Source of the DNA: Herbidospora mongoliensis
GTDB lineage: Bacteria; Actinomycetota; Actinomycetes; Streptosporangiales; Streptosporangiaceae
Reading direction: 5' to 3'
DNA length: 64,000 nt
Assembly (NCBI RefSeq): GCF_001570545.1
Contig: NZ_BBXD01000009.1
Span: forward strand, 248,001 to 312,000
The notes beneath the pieces were generated by a model. The model was not told where the DNA came from. It did no database searches and saw only the letters and a list, made by a program, of their open reading frames with translations. Both the position numbers and the translations under genes were made by a program. Shown piece after piece: positions 36,656 through 44,703 of this stretch (positions are counted from its first letter, which is position 1; each line of letters starts with the position of its first letter).

Positions 36656-37932
36656 CACGTCCCCAGCAGTTCGGGGTGGATGTAGTAGCCGGAGCCGGCG
36701 GCGGTCTGCCCGGCGAGGTGGGCCGAGACGTGCCCGGCGAGATGCTCGGCGTCGCGGCCGACGCCCGAGAAGCGACCCGATCCCCAGGTGTGCTGCCAGG
36801 GCAGCCCGAGGAAGTAGAGACCGGGGCAGCGCGTCACCCCGCGCGTATGGGCGGGGTAGCCGGTCCCGTCGAACACGGGGACCCTGATCCAGGAGTGGTC
36901 GCGCCGGAAGCCCGTACACCAGATGACGGCCGCGATGTCGGCGGCGCTCAGCTGGGAACCCGCCAAGGGCGGATGCCAGACCGGGACATAGCGCTCCTCG
37001 AATGGCGCGGAGATCCCATTCGAGGTGATGTACGCGTCGATGGAGTCCTTGACGCCCTCGGATACGGCGTCGGCGTGGTCGAGGTTGGCGGTCAGGTCGC
37101 CGGCGAACTGCAGCTGTCCTTCGTTGATCGCGGTCAGCCGTCCGTGCAGGCGCATGCCTTGGAGTGCGAAGGCCCGTAAGTCGATGTCGCGGCCGCCGTC
37201 CCGCCCGGTCACGTAGTGGTTGGCCCGCGAACGCACGGCGTCGGGGTCGTCGAACTCGGTGATCGGCCGGTCGTAGTAGCCCATCAGGTCGAGCCACTCG
37301 ACCACGTCGCGCCCGCGATAGCGCCGCGCGACCCGGGGAGCCGACCCGACGGCGAGATGGACGGTCCGCCCGGCCAGGAACAGGTCTTCGGCGATCTGAC
37401 ACCCCGACTGCCCGCTCCCCACGACGAGCACCGGCCCGTCGGGCAGGTCGGCCGGCCCGCGATAGGCGTCGGAGTGGATCGACGGCACGGTCAGCCGCTC
37501 GGCCACCCGGGGCACGACCGGCGTCTGGTAGGGCCCGGTCGCCACCACGACCTGCCCGGCGGTCAGCACGCCCCGGTCCGTGGTGACGGCGAACCCGCCC
37601 TCCAGGGCGGTCAGCCGGGAGGCCGTCACGCGTTCGACGACGGGCGGCGCGAACGAGGCGGCGTACCCCTCCAGATAGGAGACGATCTCGTCCCGCACCA
37701 TGAAGCCGTCGGGCTCGCCGCCCGAGTAGGGGTATCCGGGCAGGTCACACTGCCAGTTCGGGGTGACGAGGCAGAAGGAGTCCCAGCGCCGGGAGCGCCA
37801 CGACTCGCCGACCCGGCCACGCTCCAGCACGACGTGGCCGATGCCCAGCCGGGTCAGGCAGTGACTCATCGACAACCCGGCCTGGCCACCGCCGATCACG
37901 ACCACGGGGTGGGCGGAACCGTCGACTCTCAT
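36655..37932 (-). CDS. Flavin-dependent oxidoreductase, MSMEG_0569 family
   Basis: A 425-residue flavoprotein of the FMO-like group. FAD-binding GGGQAGLSMSHCL is at residues 14-26, then GESWRSRRWDSFCLVTPNW, a second dinucleotide motif GSGQSGCQIAEDL, and a C-terminal ATG-like region (IWCTGFRRDHSW). It is the first gene of the eight-gene minus-strand operon, all with gaps of ten bases or fewer or with overlaps. A promoter should lie in 37933-38023. It probably oxidises a nitrogen-containing intermediate of the Nit1C pathway. Confidence 0.88.
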   Translation of the reverse strand: MRVDGSAHPVVVIGGGQAGLSMSHCLTRLGIGHVVLERGRVGESWRSRRWDSFCLVTPNWQCDLPGYPYSGGEPDGFMVRDEIVSYLEGYAASFAPPVVERVTASRLTALEGGFAVTTDRGVLTAGQVVVATGPYQTPVVPRVAERLTVPSIHSDAYRGPADLPDGPVLVVGSGQSGCQIAEDLFLAGRTVHLAVGSAPRVARRYRGRDVVEWLDLMGYYDRPITEFDDPDAVRSRANHYVTGRDGGRDIDLRAFALQGMRLHGRLTAINEGQLQFAGDLTANLDHADAVSEGVKDSIDAYITSNGISAPFEERYVPVWHPPLAGSQLSAADIAAVIWCTGFRRDHSWIRVPVFDGTGYPAHTRGVTRCPGLYFLGLPWQHTWGSGRFSGVGRDAEHLAGHVSAHLAGQTAAGSGYYIHPELLGT

Positions 37933-37998
37933 GCCCCTTAGTGCAAGAGCGGGCCGTTGCCGATCGATGTCATCCGGAACAAATCCCCGTCAACGGAA

Positions 37999-38015
37999 GC
38001 TCACCGAGCGTGAGC
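37999..38015 (-). terminator. Short hairpin after the DUF6716-type gene
   Basis: GCTCAC (37999-38004) pairs with GTGAGC (38010-38015) around CGAGC. It lies nine bases past the stop of the minus-strand gene ending at 38024. There is no U tract, so termination is only likely, not sure. Confidence 0.35.
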
Positions 38016-38023
38016 GTCCCCGG

Positions 38024-39223
38024 TTACTTGAGGAGCTTCCGGATCTTCTTCTTGGCGCGGTAGCCGTACCGGAGAACCTTGGGCGGCACCTCGATGCGCA
38101 GCCGGGCGCGGCGCCGGGCGCCGGAGTGCTGCGGGCCGTCGAGCAGCGACGACGACCGGGCGAGCGTGCCCGCACGCGCGGCCTGGACGAGCGCGAGGGT
38201 CCGGGCGGCCCAGTCGTTGTGGGCGGCCTCGTGGAAGTAGTTGGCCGCGCACCACTCGGGCGTCGGGGTGCGGAAATCGGCCTTGGCGAGGTCGTCGAGG
38301 GTGCCGAGCGAGCCGGAGCCCTCGAACACCAGGTTGATCATCTCGGCGCTGACCCCGAAGTCGGACAGCACCAGCAGCGGCACGCCCTGGGCGATGGCCT
38401 CCAGCGCCGCCGTCGAGCTGACCGTGACGAAGCCGTGGGCGCGGGCCAGGTGCTCGTGCATCGGCCCTGCCTCGAACGACAGCTTGTCGGCGGGCACCCG
38501 GCCGTCGGCGGCCATGGTCTTCCAGAGCCGCTCGTAGTGGTGCTTCTCGTTGTGGGTCTGGCGTTCGTCGTCGCGGGCCCGCAGCTTCACGACCACCCGC
38601 AGGTCGGGCCGGGCGTCGGCGAGCGACTTCAGCGCCAGCAGCACGCTCTCGCGGTCGTCGCGCTTCATCGGCACCTTGGCCTGGGTGGCGAACACGACCC
38701 GGTCGCGCGCGTCGCCGGCCGAGGGGTGGCCGGTCAGGTCGAGGTAGGGCAGCCGGGCCAGCGCGATCTGGCCGCCACCTCCGAGCCGCTGGGCGATCTC
38801 GCCGAACTCCTGGGTCTCACGGCCGCTGTGCAGGATGAACAGGTCACACCCGCTGCGGTAGATCCAGGCCTTCTCGGTGGCCGGGACCGAGATGCCGGGC
38901 AGGCCGGTGATGAAGACGGGACGCGGCTTCAGCCCGGACAGGACCTCGCTGACCAGGGCGTCGACGACCGGCCCCGTGCAGGACACCAGGATCACGTCGG
39001 GCCTGAACCGCTCGGCGGCCTTGCGCAGCGCCCGCGCGCCCAGGGTCGGCACGTCGTGGAACCGGGTCCCGCTGACGGCGGCGGTGATCTGCGACTCCGA
39101 GGGGGCGATCGGGGTGCGCACCACGGCGAGTTCGATCTGCCAGTCGGCAGGGGCTCCTCCGACGAGCCCCGCGGCCCATTTCAAGTAGGAGTCGGAATCG
39201 GCCACGGCGAAAACGCGGATCAA
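38024..39223 (-). CDS. Putative glycosyltransferase, DUF6716-like
   Basis: About 399 residues starting MIRVFAVADSDSYLKWAAGL. This family occurs next to actinobacterial sialyl/polysialyltransferase genes. Later segments (VVKLRARDDERQTHNEKHHY, FVTVSSTAALEAIAQGVPLL) resemble the donor-binding half of GT-B enzymes that use CMP sugars. I take the TTG at 39223, which overlaps the upstream stop (TTGA) and has AAAGAG eight bases before it. A much longer in-frame extension upstream is antisense-like and rejected. Probably works with the nonulosonate operon at 20-24 kb. Confidence 0.72.
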   Translation of the reverse strand: MIRVFAVADSDSYLKWAAGLVGGAPADWQIELAVVRTPIAPSESQITAAVSGTRFHDVPTLGARALRKAAERFRPDVILVSCTGPVVDALVSEVLSGLKPRPVFITGLPGISVPATEKAWIYRSGCDLFILHSGRETQEFGEIAQRLGGGGQIALARLPYLDLTGHPSAGDARDRVVFATQAKVPMKRDDRESVLLALKSLADARPDLRVVVKLRARDDERQTHNEKHHYERLWKTMAADGRVPADKLSFEAGPMHEHLARAHGFVTVSSTAALEAIAQGVPLLVLSDFGVSAEMINLVFEGSGSLGTLDDLAKADFRTPTPEWCAANYFHEAAHNDWAARTLALVQAARAGTLARSSSLLDGPQHSGARRRARLRIEVPPKVLRYGYRAKKKIRKLLK

Positions 39224-40212
39224 GGAGCGACTCTTTCGTGAGCGAAAAGCTGGAGGTGGGAGCGGAGCGACGGACCCGCTGAGGCGGTCCACCAGTCGTC
39301 CGGCACGTCGACCGTCTCCACCGAGACGCCGCGTGCTCGCAGCAGGATACGGAGAGAAGTGACCGCCGTCGACGGCAGACTCAGCACCCGCTGGCCGGGG
39401 CGCAGGTCGCGCAACGTCATCTCGGCGGGGGCGCCGGTCTCGTAGACGGTGACGCCGTCGATGCGGCGGACCCGGTCGAGGTCCCTGGGGTCTTCGCGGC
39501 GGTGCGGGTAGTAGGCGACCGGCTCGTCGAGCGCGGTCAGCCACTTCACGTAGGCGTCGCGGTGGATCAGCCCGTTGCGCACCAGCGAGGTGCCCAGCAC
39601 GACCGTCTTCTCGGTCGGCGGGCGCTTGCCGGGCTGGCTGCGCAACCAGGGGAAATCGTGTTTCACCACGTCGGCGCCGAGGGCGCGGACGGCCTCGACG
39701 ACCTCGTCGGGCACCGGCAGCGCGGTGAAGACGGTGAGACGCCTGCGGCGGGCCAGCCGGCGCAGCCGCACCCCCGCCACCGCCCCCATGGCGGTGCGCG
39801 CGGTGCCGGGCACGGCACGGGCGCGCAGCAGCGGGCGGCGGGCGGCGAGCAGTTCGAGCAGCCGGATCGTGGCCAGGCCGTCGTCGACGAGCAGCAGCCG
39901 CCGGACCGGCGAGGTCAGCAGGCTGAGCTGGACGCGCCCGGAGAAGGCGTCGCCGACCGCCCAGGAGCGGCCGGGCTTGGGCATCTTCGCGGTGGGCTCG
40001 GCGAACCTCAGCCCGGTGGGCAGGTCGAGCCGGGAGATCTCGTTACGGGTCAGGCGGAGTGCGGGCAGGCCGGAGCGCGGCACGACGGTGGCGTCGTCGC
40101 CGAGCAGTCCCGCGTGCTGCGCCTCTATGACGCAGAGCAGTTGCAGCGGGGACTCGACCCACGCGACGGACGAACCGTCAGGACTCGCAGAACACTCCAT
40201 GGACCCGTTCAC
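39220..40212 (-). CDS. Putative sialyltransferase-like protein (GT52-like N-terminus)
   Basis: A 330-residue protein that opens with VAWVESPLQLLCVIEA, the 'SPLQL-NA-EA' strand-loop-helix typical of GT52 and polysialyltransferase-type enzymes. Later it has LLLVDDGLAT and VLGTSLVRNGLI segments, the latter like the nucleotide-sugar site. GTG at 40212 is the likely start, with an ATG 12 bases on. It is coupled to the downstream gene by overlap. Probably transfers a CMP-nonulosonate; acceptor unknown. Confidence 0.6.
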   Translation of the reverse strand: MNGSMECSASPDGSSVAWVESPLQLLCVIEAQHAGLLGDDATVVPRSGLPALRLTRNEISRLDLPTGLRFAEPTAKMPKPGRSWAVGDAFSGRVQLSLLTSPVRRLLLVDDGLATIRLLELLAARRPLLRARAVPGTARTAMGAVAGVRLRRLARRRRLTVFTALPVPDEVVEAVRALGADVVKHDFPWLRSQPGKRPPTEKTVVLGTSLVRNGLIHRDAYVKWLTALDEPVAYYPHRREDPRDLDRVRRIDGVTVYETGAPAEMTLRDLRPGQRVLSLPSTAVTSLRILLRARGVSVETVDVPDDWWTASAGPSLRSHLQLFAHERVAP

Positions 40213-40417
40213 GACGGGCTCACCGTAGCCGCCGTTGTCGACAGGACAGGGAACGACGGGTGAACAGCCGAATACGTGAACCCCCGGATCTCATGTGAAT
40301 CACTGTCCCGGAGCGATTACAACGGTGCAACCGGTTGAAGGAATCCACTACGTTTCGTGTACGGTCCGCTGCTAAATGTACGTTTTCGCAGGTGTAACAC
40401 AGGCAATGATCTGCCCC

Positions 40418-41902
40418 ATGCTGAAGAGGAGTCTCGCCTGCGGTCTCGCTTTCGCCTTCCTGGCGGCGCCGCTGACCATAACCCCGGCCACCGCTGCGAA
40501 GGCGCCTCCGAACGTCGTTTTCATCCTGGCCGACGACCTCGACACGGCCGACCTCCACCGGTTCCCCAACATCAGGCGGCTGGCGTCGAGCGGCACGACG
40601 TTCTCGCACTTCTATGTGACGAATCCGTGGTGCTGTCCGTCGAGGTCGTCGATCCTGCGCTCGCAGTACATCCACAGCCACGGCGTGACCAGCAACCGCT
40701 TCCCGACGGGCGGGTTCAGGAGGTTCAAGCCGCTGGAGGAGAGCACGCTCGGCACCTGGATGAAGGACGCGGGTTACCGCACCGCGCTGTTCGGCAAGTA
40801 CCTGAACGAGTATCCGGGCCACGAGGTGCCGCGCACCTACATCCCGCCGGGCTGGGACGAGTGGGCGGTCCCGGTCACCAACCTCTACCGCGAATACGGC
40901 TACGCCCTCAACGACGACGGCATCATCGTCGAGCGCGGCGGGCAGCCCGAGGACTATCTGACCGACGTGCTGGCCGGCAAGGCCGCCTCGTTCGTGCGCC
41001 GGAGCGACCCGTTCTTCCTCTACCTGTCACCCACCGCGCCGCACCGCCCGGCCAACCACGCCCCGCGCCACGCCGACGCGTTCGAGGGGGCGCGGGCGCC
41101 GCGCACGCCGTCGTTCAACCAGGAGGACCTGTCGGCCGAGCCGCTCTGGGTGCAGCAGCGCAAGCCGATGTCGCGGCGGGTGACGCGCAACCTCGACCAG
41201 ATGTACCGCGACCGGCTCCGCTCGACGGCGGGCCTCGACGACCTGGTGGGCACGGTCGTCTCGGCGCTCGAGCAGGCCGGGAAGCTGGATGACACGTACA
41301 TCTTCTTCGGCTCGGACAACGGCTTCCACCTGGGCCAGCACCGGCTGCGGTCGGGGAAGACGACGCCCTACGAGGAGGACATCCGGATCCCGTTGATCGT
41401 GCGCGGGCCGGGGGTGCAGGCCGGGCGGGTCGACACCTCGCTGGGCTCGACGGTGGACCTCGGCCCGACCTTCGCCGAACTGGCGGGCACGCAGGTGCCG
41501 GGCTTCGTCGAGGGCCGGTCGCTGGCGCCGCTGCTGCGCGGCCAGAAGGTGCCGTGGCGCGACGCCGTGCTGGTGGAGTTCGACAAGCCCGACTACGCGC
41601 CGGGCTGCCCGCCCACCTACCGGGCGCTGCGCACCGAGACCCACGCCTACGTCGAGTACGACACCGGCGAGCGCCAGCTCTACGACATGATCAGCGACCC
41701 GCACCAGCTGACGAACCTGGCCGCCACCGCCGACCCCGCGCTGCTCTCCGGGCTGTCGGGCCGATTGGCCGCGCTGCACGCGTGTTCGGGGGCCGGATGC
41801 CGGGTCGCCGATACCATTTTGGGTGAACGGTCAGATTTCCCTCCCTCAGGAGTGCAATGGATCGGACCCCGACCCCCGAACGCGCCGCATGTGATCGGCT
41901 GA
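40418..41902 (+). CDS. Secreted sulfatase (formylglycine-dependent)
   Basis: About 494 residues. Signal peptide MLKRSLACGLAFAFLAAPLTITPATA, then a sulfatase domain. It has metal-binding FILADDLDTAD, the CxPSR modification motif in NPWCCPSRSS (near residue 71; the second Cys would become formylglycine), GYRTALFGKYLNEY, and FFGSDNGFHLGQH for the second metal/sulfate site. It hydrolyses sulfate esters outside the cell. The start could be ATG 40409 or 40418; neither has a strong ribosome site. Its 3' end overlaps the marR start by 46 bases. Confidence 0.88.
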   Translation: MLKRSLACGLAFAFLAAPLTITPATAAKAPPNVVFILADDLDTADLHRFPNIRRLASSGTTFSHFYVTNPWCCPSRSSILRSQYIHSHGVTSNRFPTGGFRRFKPLEESTLGTWMKDAGYRTALFGKYLNEYPGHEVPRTYIPPGWDEWAVPVTNLYREYGYALNDDGIIVERGGQPEDYLTDVLAGKAASFVRRSDPFFLYLSPTAPHRPANHAPRHADAFEGARAPRTPSFNQEDLSAEPLWVQQRKPMSRRVTRNLDQMYRDRLRSTAGLDDLVGTVVSALEQAGKLDDTYIFFGSDNGFHLGQHRLRSGKTTPYEEDIRIPLIVRGPGVQAGRVDTSLGSTVDLGPTFAELAGTQVPGFVEGRSLAPLLRGQKVPWRDAVLVEFDKPDYAPGCPPTYRALRTETHAYVEYDTGERQLYDMISDPHQLTNLAATADPALLSGLSGRLAALHACSGAGCRVADTILGERSDFPPSGVQWIGPRPPNAPHVIG

Positions 41903-42318
41903 GCCCAGGATTCGGTCATCTGATCCGGGCCGCGACCACCCTGGAACACCTGATCGACAGGGCGTTGCAGGACGAGATCGGGATCACCCACGTGATGTTC
42001 GAGGTGCTCATGCGCCTCTACCGCGACCACGACGGCTGCACCGCGATCAGCGCTCTCGACCTGACGCTGACCAGCGGCGGGATGACCCGGCTGCTCGACC
42101 GGATGGAGCGGGCCGGGCTGGTCACCCGGGCCCGCCACCCCGGCGACCGGCGGATGACGCTGATCCGGCCGACCGAGGAGGCCTCGGAGATCTTCCTGCG
42201 GGCCGTCGAGGTGCACGTGCGGGTGGTCGACCGCCACTTCGAGGCGCCCCTGTCGGCCACTGAACGGGAGCTCCTGCGGCGGGCCCTGGCCCGGCTCGAA
42301 GAAGTCTTGACCGAATAA
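41857..42318 (+). CDS. MarR-family regulator
   Basis: A 153-residue winged-helix regulator. FEVLMRLYRDHDG leads into the recognition helix LTLTSGGMTRLLDRMERAGLV and the wing with the family motif DRRMTLIRPT. AGGAG lies five bases before the ATG. It precedes a nitroreductase-fold gene by 49 bases, a common MarR-flavoenzyme pairing, so it probably represses that gene and itself in response to a small aromatic or electrophile. Its promoter must lie inside the end of the sulfatase gene. Confidence 0.85.
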   Translation: MDRTPTPERAACDRLSPGFGHLIRAATTLEHLIDRALQDEIGITHVMFEVLMRLYRDHDGCTAISALDLTLTSGGMTRLLDRMERAGLVTRARHPGDRRMTLIRPTEEASEIFLRAVEVHVRVVDRHFEAPLSATERELLRRALARLEEVLTE

Positions 42319-42367
42319 ATTTGGTTGCGCGGGAAGAAGTTGCTGACGAAGAAGGTTGTCGCACAAC

Positions 42368-42973
42368 ATGAGTGCCATTGCAACCGAGAACGTCCTCGAC
42401 GCGACCGCCCAGGACCTGCTCTTCCGTGCCGCGCGGACGGCCAACACCTTCACCGACGAGCCCGTCTCCGACGAGACCGCGCACGCGATCTACGACTTGA
42501 TCAAGTGGGGCCCGACCGCGTTGAACAACCAGCCGCTCCGCATCGTCTACGTCCGCTCCCCCGAAGCGCGGGCCAAGTTGGTCGAGCACATGAGCCCCGG
42601 CAACCAGGCCAAGACGTCCACCGCCCCGCTGGTCGCCATCCTGGCCGCCGACGTCGACTTCCACGAGCACCTGCCGCGGACGTTCCCGCACTTCCCGGGC
42701 GCGAAGGACGCGTTCGCCGACCGCGACGCACGGGTGGAGTCGGCTCGGTTCAACGGCGCTCTGCAGGTGGGCTACTTCATCCTCGGCGTGCGCGCCCACG
42801 GCCTGGCCGCCGGGCCGATGGCCGGCTTCGACAAGGCCGCCGTGGAGAAGGAGTTCTTCCCTGAGGGCCGGCACGAGGTGCTCGCCGTGGTGAACATCGG
42901 CAAGCCCGGACCGGACGCGTGGTTCGCCCGCAACCCCCGCCTCGACCTCCACGAAGCCGTCACGACCGTTTGA
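42368..42973 (+). CDS. Nitroreductase-fold flavoprotein (RutE/HadB-like)
   Basis: A 201-residue FMN oxidoreductase of the malonic-semialdehyde-reductase (RutE) subgroup. It has the opening LFRAARTANTFTDEPVSDE, IYDLIKWGPTALNNQPLRIVYV for FMN binding, and ARFNGALQVGYFILGVRAHGL. RutE proteins reduce 3-oxopropanoate; other members reduce quinones or nitro groups. There is no rut gene nearby, so the substrate is open. The ATG at 42368 is preferred over a TTG 12 bases earlier. A strong hairpin follows. Confidence 0.82.
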   Translation: MSAIATENVLDATAQDLLFRAARTANTFTDEPVSDETAHAIYDLIKWGPTALNNQPLRIVYVRSPEARAKLVEHMSPGNQAKTSTAPLVAILAADVDFHEHLPRTFPHFPGAKDAFADRDARVESARFNGALQVGYFILGVRAHGLAAGPMAGFDKAAVEKEFFPEGRHEVLAVVNIGKPGPDAWFARNPRLDLHEAVTTV

Positions 42974-42985
42974 TCCTGCCCACAT

Positions 42986-43022
42986 GTGGCCCATCTCGAT
43001 TGTGAGATGGGCCACTTTGTTC
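42986..43022 (+). terminator. Strong hairpin terminator
   Basis: A 12-bp perfect stem GTGGCCCATCTC (42986-42997) with GAGATGGGCCAC (43004-43015), loop GATTGT, followed by TTTGTTCT. It ends the marR-nitroreductase unit and isolates the ceb promoter region. Confidence 0.85.
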
Positions 43023-43031
43023 TGTATGAAC

Positions 43032-43045
43032 TGGGAGCGCTCCCA
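43032..43045. promoter_or_regulatory. CebR operator, distal copy upstream of cebE
   Basis: TGGGAGCGCTCCCA, a perfect 14-bp palindrome identical to the Streptomyces CebR-binding site. It lies 208 bases before the cebE start and 117 bases from the proximal copy, a spacing that would allow looping. Confidence 0.9.
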
Positions 43046-43091
43046 ACTGCGGTTATGTACTTTTTGTCCCCTAGAATCCCTTTAGATGTCG

Positions 43092-43117
43092 CTAACCGTT
43101 ACAGGAGTAACAGTTAG
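43092..43117. promoter_or_regulatory. Inverted repeat between the two CebR boxes
   Basis: CTAACCGTTAC and GTAACAGTTAG are 11-bp arms with one mismatch around AGGA. It is different from the CebR box, so it may be the site of a second regulator (activator or carbon control) or an RNA hairpin in a leader. Confidence 0.45.
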
Positions 43118-43128
43118 GTTTCGGCATA

Positions 43129-43175
43129 TTGACGGGTGCGTGGCCCATAGTGGACTCTTCGTGGGAGCGCTCCCA
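43129..43175 (+). promoter_or_regulatory. cebE promoter with proximal CebR operator
   Basis: A TTGACG -35 (43129-43134) is followed after 16 bases by TGGACT as a weak -10. The operator TGGGAGCGCTCCCA at 43162-43175 then falls on the expected start site. CebR bound here would block initiation until cellobiose is present. The operator is certain as a sequence; the promoter elements are tentative. Confidence 0.75.
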
Positions 43176-43252
43176 ACCTGCTGAGCAGTCGGGGGTCGGC
43201 CGGGAGCCCACCTTTAGTCACAAATTCGGGAACCACCTGAGAGGGGTCCGGA

Positions 43253-44593
43253 ATGATGAACAACACGCGCCGCGGTGTGCTCGCGGCCGTGGCCGCAGGA
43301 TCGCTGGTCTTTACGGCAGCGGCCTGTGGCGGCGACGAGGCACCCGCAGCGGCACCAAGCGCGGGCGGCTCCGCGGCCCCTGCCGAGAAGATCGAGATCA
43401 CGCTGAACACCTTCGGCGGCGGCGAGAACTTCGCCTACGACGACGCGGTGGCCCAGTGGAACGCGGCCAACCCCAACGTTCAGGTCAAGTACGTCAACCT
43501 GACCGACCGTTTTGAGGACACCTACCTGCCCCAGGTCCTCCAGTGGCTGGAGGCCGGCAGCGGCGCCGGCGACATCATCGCGATGGACGAGGGCGCGATG
43601 GGCCTCATGGCCGCCCGCCCGCAGTACTTCGCCGACCTCGGCCAGTACGGGCTCGACAGCCGCAAGGCCGACTTCCCCGCGTTCAAGTACGACGTGGGCG
43701 TGAACACCGAAGGCAAGCTGTTCGCCCTCGGCACCGACATCGGCGGCATGGCCATGTGCTACCGCACCGACCTGTTCGAGAAGGCCGGCCTGCCGACCAA
43801 CCGCGACGAGGTCTCCAAGCTCTGGCCGACGTGGAACGACTACCTCGAGGTCGGCAAGCAGTTCAAGGGCAAGGTCAAGGACGCGGGCTTCGTCGACGGC
43901 GCCAACACCGTGTACAACTCGGTGCTCGCCCAGGAGGCCGGCAAGAACGGCGGCCTCTACTACTTCGACAAGTCCCAGGCCCTCGTGGTCGACAAGAACC
44001 CGGGCGTCAAGGCCGCGTTCGACTACGTGCAGTCCCTCAGCTCCGCGGGTCTGACCGCCAAGCTTCGCTCCTGGAGCGAAGAGTGGAACACCGCGATGCA
44101 GAAGGGTGGCTTCGCCACCATGGGCTGCCCGTCGTGGATGCTCGGCGTGATCTCCGGCACCTCCGGTGAGGGCAACGCCAAGAAGTGGGACGTCGCGGCG
44201 GTGCCCGGCGGTTCCGGCAACTGGGGCGGCTCGTGGCTGATGGTGCCCTCGCAGAGCAAGCACCCGAAGGAGGCCGCCGACGTCCTCAACTTCCTGACCG
44301 GGAAGGACGGCCAGGTCGCGGCGTTCAAGGAGGGCGGCAACTTCCCGAGCTCCGTGCCGGCGCAGCAGGACCCGACCGTCGCGGAAGCGAAGAACCCGTA
44401 CTTCAACGACGCCCCGAGCGGCCCGATCTTCGCCGCCTCGGTCGCGCAGCTCGCACCGGTCTTCTTCGGTGAGAAGCACGCCCAGGTGAAGGCCGCCGTC
44501 GAGGAAGTCCTCGTGGGCGCCGACCAGGGTTCGGTCAAGTGGGACGAAGCCTGGACCCGCTTCGTGGAGGAGGGCGTGAAGGCCGCGGGCTGA
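43253..44593 (+). CDS. cebE: Cellobiose/cellotriose-binding lipoprotein of ABC importer
   Basis: A 446-residue extracellular solute-binding protein (SBP family 1). The N-terminus has a twin-Arg (NTRRGVLAAVAAG) and lipobox Cys25 (FTAAAC). The mature part shows family segments INLTDRFEDTYLPQVLQWLEAG, ALGTDIGGMAMCYRTDLFEKAGLP and GSWLMVPSQSKHPKEAADVL. Gene order and two CebR operators upstream identify it as CebE, the sugar-capture component of the cello-oligosaccharide importer. GAGAGGGG precedes the start; ATG 43253 and 43256 are both possible. Confidence 0.9.
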   Translation: MMNNTRRGVLAAVAAGSLVFTAAACGGDEAPAAAPSAGGSAAPAEKIEITLNTFGGGENFAYDDAVAQWNAANPNVQVKYVNLTDRFEDTYLPQVLQWLEAGSGAGDIIAMDEGAMGLMAARPQYFADLGQYGLDSRKADFPAFKYDVGVNTEGKLFALGTDIGGMAMCYRTDLFEKAGLPTNRDEVSKLWPTWNDYLEVGKQFKGKVKDAGFVDGANTVYNSVLAQEAGKNGGLYYFDKSQALVVDKNPGVKAAFDYVQSLSSAGLTAKLRSWSEEWNTAMQKGGFATMGCPSWMLGVISGTSGEGNAKKWDVAAVPGGSGNWGGSWLMVPSQSKHPKEAADVLNFLTGKDGQVAAFKEGGNFPSSVPAQQDPTVAEAKNPYFNDAPSGPIFAASVAQLAPVFFGEKHAQVKAAVEEVLVGADQGSVKWDEAWTRFVEEGVKAAG

Positions 44594-44608
44594 TCCCCCG
44601 GCCGTGCC

Positions 44609-44684
44609 TGACCGGCCCTTGCGAAAGGGCCGGTCACCTCGACCCCTGAGCGGCCGGCACGGGCGACCCGCCCGCCGGCCGCTC
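44609..44684 (+). repeat. Two intercistronic stem-loops between cebE and cebF
   Basis: The first stem is TGACCGGCCCTT (44609-44620) with AAGGGCCGGTCA (44625-44636) and a GCGA tetraloop. The second is GAGCGGCCGGC (44648-44658) with GCCGGCCGCTC (44674-44684). Such hairpins after a binding-protein gene usually stabilise its mRNA or cause partial termination, giving more CebE than permease. There is no long U tract. Confidence 0.7.
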
Positions 44685-44703
44685 CTTCCACGAAAGGTTG
44701 ACG

